Positions 20,536-32,176 are shown, counted from the first letter of the stretch. The stretch: DNA of 64,000 nt from Fulvia fulva (GCF_020509005.1 NC_063023.1:1054001-1118000), one strand, 5' to 3'. Numbers and translations are program-made. Notes: generated by a model from the letters alone, not told the origin.

Positions 20536-22074
20536 CTACACTTGAGCAAGAATCCTCCTATCCTGCGCCAGCCTAGAGCACGCAATAAACACACCACCAA
20601 CCATCAATGCACTCCCCGAAAAGCACGACAGCGCAATGTACCCATACTTAACGAGCTCACCAGCAATCGGCGTTCCAAACAGTGCCGTAAACGACACAGA
20701 CCCCATCGAAATCCCAATCCCAATCCCAGCACCATAGCTCTCGCCAGTACTCAGGACCGTCGCATAAGCCACCATCTGACTCAAAATCGCGCCTGAGATG
20801 AACCCGAATGCCATCGCCCGGATCACCAGGCCAGCAACGCTCGTGGCTGTTGTCCAGCAGAAGACGATGAGCCCGGTGAGGAAGACTGCAATTGTCATAA
20901 TGTTGAAGTGGCCGTATCGATCCGCTACCAGTCCGGGTAGAATGCGTCCGAAGAGCGAGGCTCCGTTCAGAATTGAGATTAGGTAGAATGCCAGATTCTC
21001 TGAGAAACCTAGACTGACTGCGTATGTCGAGATGTAGAAGAGCGGGACGAAGTAGCCGAAGTTCGCGATGGCGAGGCCTAGACATAAGAGGATGTATGGC
21101 GGTTTCTTGAGGCTTGTCAAGTCTCGTTTCTTCCTGGACTGTTTGGCGGACGATGCGATGGTAGCTGTGCCCTTCTCGCTTCCTGAAGTCGGCTCATGAG
21201 ACTTGAGATCGACAGGCTTGCGAAGAAACAGGATTGCGATAGCGAGCATTGGCATCATTGCAAGACCCACAATGCGCATGGACCAACCAAAGCCAATGTC
21301 ATCGTAGTTCAGCATTCGATCAAGAGCAATCGGCCATATGACGCCGCCGAGGGAAGAGCCGCCGATTGAGATGCCTGTCACATTGTCAGCTTCATCAGAG
21401 ATTGTCCTTGAAGTGGAGAGCATGTTGCAGGACTATATGTGGGACTTACCCTGAGCAAGCCCGCGATGACGCTTAAAGTACTTCGGTACAATAGTCGAGG
21501 TGGGAATGTTGATCAAAGCCATCGAAATGCCCAGCAGCACTCCCTGAGCCAGAAAGAACTGATAGTACTCGCGGCACAGTGAGACCATAAAGATGGACAG
21601 GAGCTGCAGTATCACGCCGATACATATTGGTATTGTCGGGCCATAGCGGTCGGCGAGTGTGCCAGCGGGCGCTGCGCACGCGAAGAGTGTGAACGTAGCG
21701 AACGAGCCTAGCCAGGCAATTTGGAAGTTCGAATAATCGGGCAGGTAGTGTGCTGTGTAGTATTGCTGGAAGACGCCTATGAACTGTCAGCAGTAGCTCG
21801 AAGGAGAATGTCAGGCGGTGTACTGACCATAAGCGTTCACGAACCCGATTGTGGTGAAGTAGGCAAGCGCACTTGCAGCTAGAGCAAGCATCGAGCGCAG
21901 ACTGAGCTTGATCAGTCGATCCATTGAGTGATGCTTCAGGATTAATCCTTACTTGAGCTCGGAAAGCACTTCTTGAGCAACCTTGCCATCCTCGCTGCCC
22001 TCGCCATGGCTGTTGACAGATGTGGCTGTCCATTTCTCGACGCCTGCACTTTCCTGATGTGAAGCCGAAGACAT
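20536..22074 (-). CDS. MFS transporter, monocarboxylate-permease (MCT) type
   Basis: Four exons (22074-21953, 21901-21828, 21776-21450, 21374-20536) with introns of 51, 51 and 75 nt join in consistent phases to 453 residues. The cytosolic N-terminus is hydrophilic. Twelve hydrophobic segments follow, with a central charged loop (around 240-265, SRKKRDLTSLKKPP). Motifs typical of fungal MCT-like carriers are FVNAYGVFQQYY, AGTLADRYGP, the substrate-loop RHRGLAQGI and GRILPGLVADRYG. Such carriers move monocarboxylates, riboflavin or related small acids across the plasma membrane; the substrate here is not predictable. It lies next to a decayed Zn2Cys6 regulator that may once have controlled it. 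Confidence 0.88.
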
Positions 22075-22295
22075 GTTGCTGTGTTCGTGCTGTGTACCGT
22101 ACCAACGTGAGAATGTACCGGACCGCATCTGAAATGTGTGATATATGTCCGAGTCCCGATGGACACTCCGCGGTTTGCAATCTCCAGCTTCGGCAAGTCC
22201 GAAGTCCAGCCAGCATATTAGCTCCATGGACATTCCAGTGCAATTTTTGCAGTCATACATTTTGTACAAGTGGTATATGTTGTCAAGACATGCTT

Positions 22296-23738
22296 TCAAC
22301 CCATGCGCATATCAAGATCACGCAGCAGATCATCCCAGTCGTGGACGTCCAGATATGGGCCCTGATCGAGAAAGTCTTGGAACATCCCTCCATCGAAATC
22401 CATGCTATCCGAATCAAGAGCGACGTTGTGTATGCGCTGGATGGTTTGAGAGTCCTTGGCTGATTACCGTATCATTGTGTGCATGGAGCGGCTTGTGCGA
22501 TGCTGAGCGGTCCATGTGTCCATCGGTGTTGGGCAGGTCATTGTTGACGCCATGCACGGTCGGGAGCTTCACATGGTGTTTCCGCAAGATTGACATCAGC
22601 GAGTCGAGGAACTTGGTGCCCATCTGAGAGCAGGAAGATGCGTTTTGCATGACTTGCAGGGCTTCGCGTACCTCCACAAGTCGTCCCTGGTCGTCATCTT
22701 TGTTGACGCACAAGTCCATCACGAGTACCACGGTAGCATAAAAGACATGCTGCAGTATACCGCCAAGTTTCAGGTGCGCGGCGCCCATGGTGTTTTCGTC
22801 CTCGGCAACCACTCTGCGCACATCAAAGACTTTTCGTGCAGCTTGTAAACCCATGCGTCTGGAGAAAGCGAAACGTGGATCTGAATTGGCGCGAATCAAG
22901 AATGGCAGATGTAGTTTGCAGCGTCTGGTATTCAACATAATGTTGACCATCATCCCTTGAATATCAAGCTGCGCAAGACTTTGAGAGCGGTCGCATAGTC
23001 CCGAAATACAGCGGTACCCCGACGAAACCCAGTTGTCGAGTAGAAGCCAAGGCTTGTGCATACAGCCAGTATCAGCATGACCACGCCAGGCTCGACATTT
23101 TGACCTGCTTCAAGCTGGGTATATGCTTGATCAAAGGCACGCATAGTGCTATCAATATGCATGATATGCTGGACGGCATCGAGGTGTTTAGCATACGTGT
23201 CGAGTAACTCCATTGCGACCTCGCGGGTTGGCAGATTGATTTTTCGGTACGTCGAAGCATCAGGATGGCCCAGCACGATCTGATCTATGGTCTTGATTGA
23301 CAAGATGTATGGGTCCGTGAATTGTGGAAGCTGACCAAACGTTAGCACAAGTCGGTTGCGTTGGTTAAACTCCAGCCAGTCAGTGTCCTCGTGAGCTTTC
23401 TCATCATCAGTCTTCAGCCGAGCTGGTGTCGCTACAGCGGTGGATTGGGAAGCATGATTCAGAGCAACGTGTGCATTCGATGATGGCTGGCCAAATACTG
23501 CTTGCTCCAGTCGGGCAAGACGAGCTTTCATGGACTTGTTCTCGGAGCGTAAAGCATCATCGTCGCCAACCTGCTCAACATGCAGTGGTCTTTCGCCTTG
23601 GGACTCGCAAGCAAGGTGGCGACTCTGGCCATTCGAGCAAGGCCATTGCCGGTCACATTTTAGTTTCTTCGATCGACATAGATTGCAGGAGACTGGGTCC
23701 TGCCGTGGGCGTGGTTGAAGAGAACGCATAGGAGGCAT
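22296..23738 (-). pseudogene. Decayed Zn2Cys6 transcription factor
   Basis: The N-terminal part (23738 to about 22950) has CNLCRSKKLKCDRQWPC, but the fifth zinc-ligand position reads Gly (CSNG instead of CSNC), followed by a coiled coil and the start of the fungal regulatory domain. The frame then ends in a stop at 22950. The matching continuation (LDIQGMMVNIMLNTRRCKL and onward) is in a different frame from about 22990, one base off. A third shift is needed to reach a typical acidic C-terminus (MDFDGGMFQDFLDQG, ending at 22296). No intron of usable length fits these junctions. A missing ligand plus two frame changes point to an inactive gene, although sequence errors could mimic part of this. 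Confidence 0.65.
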
Positions 23739-24547
23739 CTCTGACTAAGCTTCCATGATCAGAGGATACCCGCCTTGATGACACGGAAATTGAAACGTTA
23801 CATGTCGTTATGATGGAGAAGTTGATGATCCTGGTTCCTGTTGTTGCTGTCTGCGGCTGGAGCATCGACGGAAAGAAGTCGGCCTTGGCAAAGCTCGGGC
23901 TTTGACTGTGGACATCCTCCATCAACATGCTGGGACCAGTTCATCTACAAGCCGTCACTCAGTAGACATTGATTCTTGACGTTCAGGTGTCTGGCATGGG
24001 CCGCAGCTATGATGGAACTGCAGCGACTTCAGCCTCAACCCAGCATGGCATCAGACGAAGTGATCTCGTCCGCCAACGATACGCAATTTCCAGCGACCGC
24101 TATGATCCCGCTCGCCATCAGTTCCAGGGACCCGAGGTACAAAGCCATCACAGCATATCGAATCACACTCAGCACTGGTGGTATCATCGCAACACTGACT
24201 CCAGCTACAGTGCTCTGCATGGACAACATCGAGACGGGCCCAGCAAAGAAGTCGGGATGATCAGACACTGGCCGTTGTCGGGCGAAATGGGTACCGCGTA
24301 CACGATGATCAGGTAGCTTTTCGGAACGTGTTGGACTGCAGAATCTATTACGAAGGCGATCCGCGTCATTCTTCATTATGAGCACGCACGACAGGCCCAA
24401 AATGTCTCGCAACGACTCCCCGTGGCAATCAGACCAGAGGCTGAATGCATCTGTGGAATTTAGCTAGTGACATATGGTCTGAGTCTCAGGTTCAGTCCAG
24501 AAACCTCCTTCCCGAGACATATCACCGAAACGAGCCTCAACTTACCT
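23739..24547. other. Intergenic, with possible membrane-protein remnant
   Basis: A minus-strand open frame (24412-24035) contains hydrophobic stretches such as IRYAVMALYLGSLELMASG and could be a transporter fragment. No family could be assigned and no start or splice structure was found, so no gene is called. Confidence 0.3.
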
Positions 24548-25384
24548 ATGTACAGCCAGCGCGACTGGTTCTCGAGACTACCAGCAGAGTTGTGCAATGC
24601 TATCCACGAGCTCGTGTTCTCTGCAGAGCATAGTGGACAGCCTCTGAATATGAGTATGAAACTGCCAACTATCATCAACGTGAGCGGGCAAACACTCCGC
24701 GAGAGCTTTCCAATGTGGCTGGCAAAGAACGACTTCATTGTCCATGTACAAAGAACGAACTCTACGAAGGATCCTCGCACGGACATAGGCTACCGAAAGG
24801 TGCTCGAATGGCTCGATTGGCTTAGTCCGGCATGTGTCCGCTTCATCGGTCCTCTCACCATCATACTGGAAGATCGCGCATATGTCGAGTGCGAAAACGG
24901 ACAGCGCCATCCAGACTGGGATTTCAAGGATATCTGGGTGATCTTTGTGGCTGAGCTGGCGGGACGTGGACTATTACCACGTCAGCTACAATGGCCTAGC
25001 TTGAGCGAGCAGCAGCTTGCAGATCTGATCGACTTCTGGAGGATGGGGCTAAATTTCGAATATAGAGATATCGCATGTGAGCAGGCCGACTTCCAGCAGT
25101 CGGTATTGACCACCCTGTTGGAAAGCTCTGAGCTCATGGATCCGGGAAACCATCCAATCAACATTTACGAGCAGGCAGCGCAACGCTTCGACCGGGTCGC
25201 TCCCGCGCCCTTCGTCGGGTCCTACATACGTTCTGCTGACCAGACCAGACCTGAAAGTCGCCATTACTGCAAGCTGTTGTCTGATGTCTACCGACCATGC
25301 GTCAGAGGGCTGAGCTGTAGTTGTAGTAGCCATCACCTATGTTGTTCAAGGCGGAAATATTGCATTCCAAGGGAACAAAATTAG
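24548..25384 (+). CDS. F-box/2EXR-like protein
   Basis: 278 residues from ATG 24548. The motif FSRLPAELCNAIHELVF at the N-terminus is the LPxEL-type start seen in fungal F-box-like and 2EXR proteins. The rest reads as a helical, Trp-containing domain without a recognised name. The open frame extends upstream to 24467, but the motif sits near the N-terminus in relatives. Such proteins are numerous in filamentous fungi; F-box members recruit targets to SCF ubiquitin ligases, but a role for this one is inference. The C-terminus is Cys-rich (CVRGLSCSCSSHHLCCSRR), which may reflect a missed intron before the end. Confidence 0.6.
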   Translation: MYSQRDWFSRLPAELCNAIHELVFSAEHSGQPLNMSMKLPTIINVSGQTLRESFPMWLAKNDFIVHVQRTNSTKDPRTDIGYRKVLEWLDWLSPACVRFIGPLTIILEDRAYVECENGQRHPDWDFKDIWVIFVAELAGRGLLPRQLQWPSLSEQQLADLIDFWRMGLNFEYRDIACEQADFQQSVLTTLLESSELMDPGNHPINIYEQAAQRFDRVAPAPFVGSYIRSADQTRPESRHYCKLLSDVYRPCVRGLSCSCSSHHLCCSRRKYCIPREQN

Positions 25385-26364
25385 CTTCCGGACACATCAT
25401 TCTGAAGCGATGGACGGACGAGCAGCTGCTGGGACGAGCTGGGGGAGACAGTAGCCCTGAAAGCATCGATGGCCAGAGAAGAAGGCCACAGGGGAGGCAA
25501 GCTGAGTGATGTCCCAATCCACGAGTGTGTTCTCAGTGGCATTGATTGAGGCTTTGAAAGGCTCCAATAGGCGGCACTCTGAGGAGGTATCATCAAGACC
25601 GGGGCCACTCGTTGTGGTGCACATCGAAATACCGGAAGCCCAATGAACGTGATCACTATCTCATAGACTCTCTTTACCACAATTCCCTACCAGACCACGC
25701 GGATGAACTGATACGCTTCGGTGGGCCACGAATTGGGACGCCATCTTTGCGGTTCATGATGAGTGGCAACTTCGTGCTGTGACTTATCTTCATCACTACG
25801 GCGAAACAACTGATGGTATCTGCCGGGACTGAAGTCACCATCGTAACGACTCGACTCGTATCGTAATGTATCACGAATCTTCTTCTCTTCCTGAGGCCTA
25901 TCCACTCCCTCGAGGACCTTTTTGCGTTTTGGCGCTCGCCACAGTATTTATCTGTACGGAGTCATGTTCTCACAGCTCAGACGTCGTGACTTAGCCCAAA
26001 AATGCGACGAAAAGATCGAGTGTCGCGCGGCCCAAGAGAACTGCGTCGGCAAAAGGCCATGCAGCAGGTGGGCGCCCTCGCGAAGGAGGGCAATGTCAAG
26101 TGAGAGGCATGCTAAGAATGTCATCGTCGAGAGGAGAAGGTGTATCAAGCAGTGGAAGGGTAAGTGTGAACAAATTGGAAGTTATTGGTCGGAAGAGGCG
26201 CCATTCGGCAATCCTGGGCTCGTGCGTCAGCAGCAAGTGAATAGAAAGCTGCATCACCTGCAGCGCTGCACCTCCCGTTTATAATCTTCGCTTCCGATTC
26301 TCTTCGCACTTCTCATCCAGACACACAACCAACACCAGCACATTGCCAGGAAGCTGTCGCAGAT
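25385..26364. other. Gene-poor stretch
   Basis: Several short frames occur on both strands (for example 25397-25624 minus and 25922-26284 plus). None has domain resemblance, supported splicing or a convincing start. The last 100 bp is the promoter of the gene at 26365. Confidence 0.4.
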
Positions 26365-28507
26365 ATGTCGGCCGACTACCTCAAAGTCTCGGGCCTGAGG
26401 CTACCGTCTGGGTAAGGCTCTTCTCCCGGCCGAATGCAGGCTGTCGCTAATAGTGCTGCAGCGTACTTCCAGTCGCCACAGACCCCGACTCGAACACTGC
26501 CACCCACATAAGAACATCAATCATTCCATATGCGACACCAGTTGCGTCACGCAATAGCATCTTCGGCAACGGCGCGCCGCCCAGCTCGTCCTCGACTGTC
26601 CCTCGTACGAGACCATCGCCACAAGAAATGGCATCGGATAAGGCCATCCATTACTACAGAACAGACCCATTTCAAGCAAGCATCAAGCAGCGATTAAGTC
26701 TCAGAGCAGCCATCCCGAAACTCCGAGCCATACTCGACCGCACCCGGTGGGGCCAGGCAGATGCTGAGGCGTACGCGGACTTTGGCGAAGGGACCGTCGA
26801 CGAGTCCATCGAGAATGACCTGGCGAGTTTTCACGAGGGGTTGAGAAATGAGGCCGAGTTCTGGTCCTGGCTCAACAGGGAGCTGGCTGAGTCTGATCAC
26901 CAGTTCCTGTTCAAGCCCACTAAGGAGACGCCCACGTTCGACTTCTTTCAGTACTTTGAAAACCCTGCTCCGTTGTAAGTCCTCCCTTGTGAACAGACGC
27001 TTTACGTACTAACGCAAACATAGGTTTTATGGCTTCAACTCGTCACCCACAGAGATTCAGGACCTCATCGCGAAGGCAGCGCTGGGACCACCGACCGCAT
27101 ATACGATCATCGGCTTCACCAACCCAGCGATCTTGCAGGCCAACAAAGGCATCTTTGAGGGGTCTGCTGGCCACTTTTTCCGACACAACAGGTTCGCACT
27201 GGAGAGCGAGTGGCCCGGTCGACCATATCCCGATGAGAACCTGCTAGCTTTGAAGGAATTCAAGATCAGCGCCTTGAGGGGCAAGGCAGGACTGGTCGAG
27301 ACCCTCGTTATCGGCATCGATGGCCATTACTTCAAGACACACTCTGGACACGGTCTCGCGCCAGGCCAGGTTGCGTGGTGGAACGATCCTGATTTCTGGG
27401 CTCATTGGCGCAAGCTGCTGCAATATATCCGCAGGTTGGGATTCGTCGGAAGCCAGCTCAGCTTCAACGTCGAATGGCTTGCGTATGTGCTTAAAGAGGA
27501 AACCTGGTGCCAAGATGTGCTTGTCTTCCTCGAGCACGGACTTCTTCAGCCTCGGTCAGTCGTACCCCTTGAGTAACGGTCTCGTGATACACGGCCGGGG
27601 CACTTTCGCGAAGACGACGTTGGCAGATCTGTGCCCAAGCTTCGACACCATCTACCAGGACCATCGTACCTGGCTGGATCAAAAGTTGGAGAAACTCGAC
27701 ATGGCGCTCGAGGAGTGGGATTTCTCCGATTTCAAGGACCACCACACCTTGCGCGCAGCATCGCAACTAGTCAAGGACAAGCACGACTTCCTCGAGAAGA
27801 ACTTCACAGGCTCGATATCGAGGTCTGCAATCAACGAGCTCAAAGAGCAAGCGGAGCACCTCGTAGGTAGAGCCCAACTGCAGGAGTACATGGCGGCGCA
27901 TCCTCAGAACCGCATGCATATCCACGACGAACATGTGGACTTCGGCCAGGACGACAGCGAGAGCGAATCAGACGACGATGATTCGTCGTCGTCCTTATCC
28001 CAGCGATCCAATGTGCAGCCGAGTCCCAGACTACAGCAGTCGAACACGCCGAGCCCTACACCTTTGCCGAAGAAGCCGAGAGGTAAGGTCTACAACCCGT
28101 GCGAGTTATCGCGGAAGGAGCAGCGAAAGATGATTGCGCAATCGGACTCTCTGCTTGCCTCCTATCGCAGGAAGCTCAAAACTAGCATGCGGAGAATGGC
28201 CGATCGCGATGGCTTGCTCGACAAGGTCGATTCTCGGCCCAATGTGCAGGAGTCGCAGCTTGAGGAAGCTCTCTCCGGTGATGCAGCGGCGGCCGATGTC
28301 GAAGAAGAAAGCGGATCCCACTCCATGGCATCTAACGCAGTTGAGAAGCAGACTCCGGGATGTGGCCGCACTCGTCGTGCAAGCGAAGCGTTCAGTGTCG
28401 ATGAAGGAGCAGAAGACGAGGATCAGAATATCGCACACAAGAAGCGTAAGATGTTGAGTGCTTCACGCACCCACTTTCTGGATGAGCGGGTTGACTTTGA
28501 TGCTTAG
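26365..28507 (+). CDS. Hypothetical nuclear protein, four-exon model
   Basis: Exons 26365-26411, 26462-26974 and 27024-27554 are joined by introns of 50 and 49 nt; the second has TACTAAC. The frame changes near 27.55 kb. A GTCAGT donor at 27555 with an acceptor at 27639 (85 nt, phase 2) would join exon 4 (27640-28507), giving 652 residues, but this junction is weaker. The N-terminal 400 residues look globular, with Trp-rich segments (RTRWGQAD, WWNDPDFWAHW). The C-terminal part has an acidic run (DDSESESDDDDSSSSLS), a basic stretch and KKRK. No family was recognised. The acidic and basic patches suggest a nuclear role, by inference. Confidence 0.6.
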
Positions 28508-28837
28508 TTCGCAGTGTCGAACGGGCTTCTTGACTCGAATGCGTGGGAAATTGGAACGGACTACGAGATCGGAGGTTCGAGCGGTGTGTTTGCTGTTGTC
28601 GAGTATGGTATTAAAGACACGAATGGCTTTCATAGGAGGCCATGTGTATTGTAAGGCTTCGTGTCGATTGGGAATTCTATCCGGAGCGCACACTCCTTGG
28701 ATCTTGCTATATTCTTTTCAAGGCATGGCCTCATCGTTGTGACCGGACGCTCATGTATCGTCTTCTGTCCTTATAGCACCCAAGCACAACAGCACACCAG
28801 GTCCAGGTCCAGCTCCTGCAGTATCTGTCCTCGGGGT
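28508..28837. other. Intergenic between convergent genes
   Basis: Shared 3' flank; no feature was identified. Confidence 0.5.
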
Positions 28838-29669
28838 CTATGCTGATCCATTTGCTTGTGCCGGCTTCGAACTTTCAACCCGCTCTACCAGCTCGCCAAC
28901 TCCCAGCTGTCTCCCGACCTTGACTTTCCGTTTCCTCTCTTTCCGCTGTGCAGCAGACTCTACTCCGTCTCCTGCCTTCCCAGCACTTCCCACCTCGGCA
29001 CCTTCATCCTTTCCAACTGTCGTCTCTGCCTCATCCTCTGAATCTTCTTCGTCCAATGCCTCTTCGCGAAGATAATCCAGATCCATGCGCATGCTGTAGG
29101 CATCTTCTCCGTCTGCGTAATACTTGGCTTCTGTGCCGCCAACTTTGAAGCCCAGGGTATCCCGGTAAAGTGCCAGTGCTGCTACGTTTGACACGCGGAC
29201 GTGTAGAGAGACGTAGACTGCGTTGTATGTCTCAAACATGGCTCTTTCTGTGGTGATGTCAGCCGCTTTTCATCCTTTGGCAGTCTGCGAGATCTTACGG
29301 CTCTGACGCATGAGCTTCTCTGCTAGTCCCAATCTTCGATGCGTCCTCATAACACTGAGGGATGTGATGTGGCCATGTTGTACGCCATCCGCCGGATCTT
29401 CCTCCATCTTCGCTAGCACGTAACCCACGATTTTCGGCGCATCGTACGGTGTGTTCTTCGGTCTCGATACCTATCGGGGAACATGTCAGTACTTAAGCTC
29501 TCGGCAGTGTGTTCCGCCGAATGCTCACATCTACGGCAACGTAGCTCAGCTGTGGCCAGCTCAAGGCATGGTACATGTAGTACTTGCAGAAATAGTTCTC
29601 TGGTAAGTTGGTGATGTTGGTCTGCTGGACTTGAGGTATGTCGGAGGGGCGAAGGATCCGGATGTCCAT
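28838..29669 (-). CDS. NAA10: NatA catalytic subunit, N-alpha-acetyltransferase Naa10/Ard1
   Basis: Exons 29669-29529, 29470-29299 and 29247-28838 (introns of 58 and 51 nt) give 240 residues. The GNAT domain shows [17 protein letters not shown] near the N-terminus, the acetyl-CoA loop RRLGLA within [19 protein letters not shown], and [20 protein letters not shown]. All are hallmarks of Naa10. With Naa15 it acetylates the N-termini of nascent proteins on the ribosome after Met removal. The C-terminal 80 residues are acidic and then basic, longer than in yeast but common in filamentous fungi. All three junctions restore the conserved sequence. Confidence 0.95.
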
Positions 29670-30235
29670 GGTGGCGATTTGGTCGTGTAGGTCAAGTGCT
29701 TGCGTCGGTGCGGTTAGAAGGAAATGAGTTGTATGTCATCGATGAAGTGATGTTGCTTGAGCTCCAGCGATGCACTTTCAGCCGGTGCCAAGCCCGGTGA
29801 CGGATGTACCCGAACCGGATAGCCGACCTTATTCCTTCCACACTCGACTTTCACTTGCCTTGCTGCACCGCGTATATGTGGCTCCTCTACTTAGTTGGAC
29901 ACCTGACAATCGGCACCCGCGCTTGTTCCGCCTTCGAATGTGATAGCTGAGAGAGATAGTGCCAACTGGCTGACTCCCAGGCGTTCTGATCGGGTCGTAG
30001 GCTATGGAAGCGAAGACTTCATCATGTGGCGTCACTTGCGTTGCACATTCACTTGCAAGGCATGGCTCGTGCGCCAGATTTGCCCCACTTTGTTCCTCAT
30101 TGCGTTCGTCTCCAACACAATCGGCTTCTAGATCACTCTTGTCCCGCTTTCCACCGCAAATTCTTTGACAAACACATCCAAATATTGACTTTCGAACAGA
30201 CACTGTCGCAGAACCACCACTCGGAAGTCGCCAGC
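29670..30235. other. Bidirectional promoter region
   Basis: Divergent promoters of NAA10 and the coiled-coil gene at 30236. The downstream frame is open back to 30026, but the first 70 residues look non-coding. Confidence 0.4.
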
Positions 30236-31993
30236 ATGTCAGCGACCACTTTGCGAAAGCGCTCTGCGCCATTGCATCATGATGCATCATTCGGCTCTGG
30301 CGTTATGCCCGAGCACAAGCGCCGACGTATCAGTTACACGAGCTATGCGGTCGCGGAGAATGATGGCCTGGAATATTGTCGAGCACAAGATCCCACCTTC
30401 GTGAATCGGGCTGCTCGTATGCGCGTTGTCTGGGAAAATTACGCTTCCGCGATCAGCAATCAATGTCGGTTGCGCAAGGAGAGGAATGATCTGGCTCTCG
30501 CAGCCATCAAATCGGGTAACGAGAGTCGCTCGCTCACGCAGCAGGTACTTGCATGTCAACGGGTCTCGGAGGAAACTGTTACTCGCGCGGCTGCGGAGCG
30601 TAAGAATCTGGATGAGCGACGTCAAAGTGCCGAAGACAGTTGCGCCAGACTTAGTGGGGAAGCAACCTCACACAAGGAAGCAGCCTTGGAAAGCGCCCGC
30701 GCCCATGACCAGACGATCGCACGCATCAACAGCGAGATCTCCGTGCTGAGAGCGAAAGTCAGCCATTATGAGTCTGGTGCAGTAGTCGAAACTCAGGAAT
30801 ACCAGAGGCTCTTGCAGGAGTACAATCGGCAGTCAGACGAGCTTCGGGAGAAGAACATCTTTCTTCAGCAATACCAGGAGGCGGCGCAGACCGTAGAAGC
30901 CCAGAAGCCCATAAGTCAGGATCTAAGCCACTTATTCGAGCATCATGACGCCGTAGATAAAGCGCGAGAAGAAGGCCGAGAAGAGGGACGACAAGATGCT
31001 GAGAATGACGTTTCGCAGAGGGTCGCCCGAATACAGGAGGAGCTCGAGAAACATTACCAAGCACTCTATAATGAAGAGCTCAGTCGTCTCCAGCCGAATA
31101 GTGAGCCAGCGGTCGAGCCACTCGAGCAGCAAGCAATAACGGAAGCATCTGCAGAACAGTTGCACCAGCAAGAGAATACTGAGCCCAATGCATCGATGCC
31201 ACCAACTCGTGTGCCGCTGGCACCAAAATCGACGAATACAAAATCGGCGCAATTTTTGGCCAAGCGACCAGCTGGCAGAAAGCTCGACACCACTACTCGA
31301 CCACCAGGCGTCTCAAAGTCACAGCTGAAGAAGGATCAAGTCAATGGTTCCACCACGCTGCGAGCCATGACTGCACCTGTCGCGAAGTCTGCCGCTTTGC
31401 GGAAAACCCTCGAGGAGCGACGTCAAAAGGCTCAAGGCAAGCTTTCACAAGAGGCTACAATGTCCACTGTCGAATCGCAGGAAACAGTGGATTACATGTC
31501 TCAGGACTTTAGCTGTGAAATGGACCTAGCCGAGAAGCACTACATTGCAGAGCAATGGGACAAGCTTCCATACAAAGATCTCTTGCACAGCCAGGACGGC
31601 ACTCGCTGGCTCTTGTTCACCTATCGGCCTGGTCGCAAACCAATGCGATCCGCCATTGCGCCGAGCCAGCTGAACATTGCAAACAAGCAGGTTCATATCT
31701 TGCCGTATCCGAAGGTGGAGCAGATGTCTTTGAAAGCACAAATTGGTTATGCGAAGCTCTGTCTGCTCGCGCAGATACCAGAATGTCAAGCGGAGGCAGC
31801 CAAAACCTTCTTGTCTACAGATCAGTTCCAGAACTGGCTCATGCGGTCTTTTGGATCGGCAGTTGTACCAGATGCTCCAGAGAGAGATGACCTGCCAAAG
31901 CTATGGGACCAGGCAGTTGGTATGCTCAATAAAGATGCACGCTTCCAGAAAGCCTGTATTATGTGGAGCGATGGTGCGACTGCTAAGGATTAG
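30236..31993 (+). CDS. Coiled-coil protein of unknown function, with in-frame extension after TAG
   Basis: 585 residues from ATG 30236 (MSATTLRKR). A KHKRRR-like basic patch near residue 25 could direct it to the nucleus. Residues about 55-320 form a long coiled coil (EERKNLDERRQSAEDS, REEGREEGRQDAENDV). A Ser/Pro/Lys-rich linker and a C-terminal globular part (RWLLFTYRPGRKPMRS, AQIGYAKLCLLAQIPE) follow. The frame ends at TAG 31991-31993, but the same frame continues for 60 coding-looking codons to TGA 32174-32176. No intron removes the TAG with consistent phase. Thus the true C-terminus is uncertain; family unknown. Confidence 0.65.
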   Translation: MSATTLRKRSAPLHHDASFGSGVMPEHKRRRISYTSYAVAENDGLEYCRAQDPTFVNRAARMRVVWENYASAISNQCRLRKERNDLALAAIKSGNESRSLTQQVLACQRVSEETVTRAAAERKNLDERRQSAEDSCARLSGEATSHKEAALESARAHDQTIARINSEISVLRAKVSHYESGAVVETQEYQRLLQEYNRQSDELREKNIFLQQYQEAAQTVEAQKPISQDLSHLFEHHDAVDKAREEGREEGRQDAENDVSQRVARIQEELEKHYQALYNEELSRLQPNSEPAVEPLEQQAITEASAEQLHQQENTEPNASMPPTRVPLAPKSTNTKSAQFLAKRPAGRKLDTTTRPPGVSKSQLKKDQVNGSTTLRAMTAPVAKSAALRKTLEERRQKAQGKLSQEATMSTVESQETVDYMSQDFSCEMDLAEKHYIAEQWDKLPYKDLLHSQDGTRWLLFTYRPGRKPMRSAIAPSQLNIANKQVHILPYPKVEQMSLKAQIGYAKLCLLAQIPECQAEAAKTFLSTDQFQNWLMRSFGSAVVPDAPERDDLPKLWDQAVGMLNKDARFQKACIMWSDGATAKD

Positions 31994-32176
31994 CAGCGAT
32001 GCTGGCCTCCAACTTTCGAGAGCGTTGGCAGTGACGATGACATCTCATCTTTGGTTGCAGCAGCAAACAAATCTCTCGACCTCAACAGCTCTGGATGGAA
32101 CATGGATGATATGCTGGCGGGGATTGAAGCTATGGATCTCAAGAAGGTCTTGTCTGCCAAAGATGAGGAGCTTTGA
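31994..32176 (+). other. In-frame 60-codon extension downstream of TAG
   Basis: The frame of the coiled-coil gene runs on through CWPPTFESVGSDDDISSLV and GWNMDDMLAGIEAMD to a stop. It is acidic, helical-looking and free of further stops. It could be a read-through extension, the remnant of a longer ancestral C-terminus, or evidence of a base error at the TAG. Confidence 0.45.

Noticed and set aside
25922..26284. 120-codon Arg/Cys-rich plus-strand frame
   Set aside because: No domain or splice support; the composition suggests a chance frame.
32159..32176. KDEEL at the end of the extension as an ER-retention signal
   Set aside because: The protein has no signal peptide, it looks cytosolic or nuclear, and DEEL is not a usual fungal retrieval signal.
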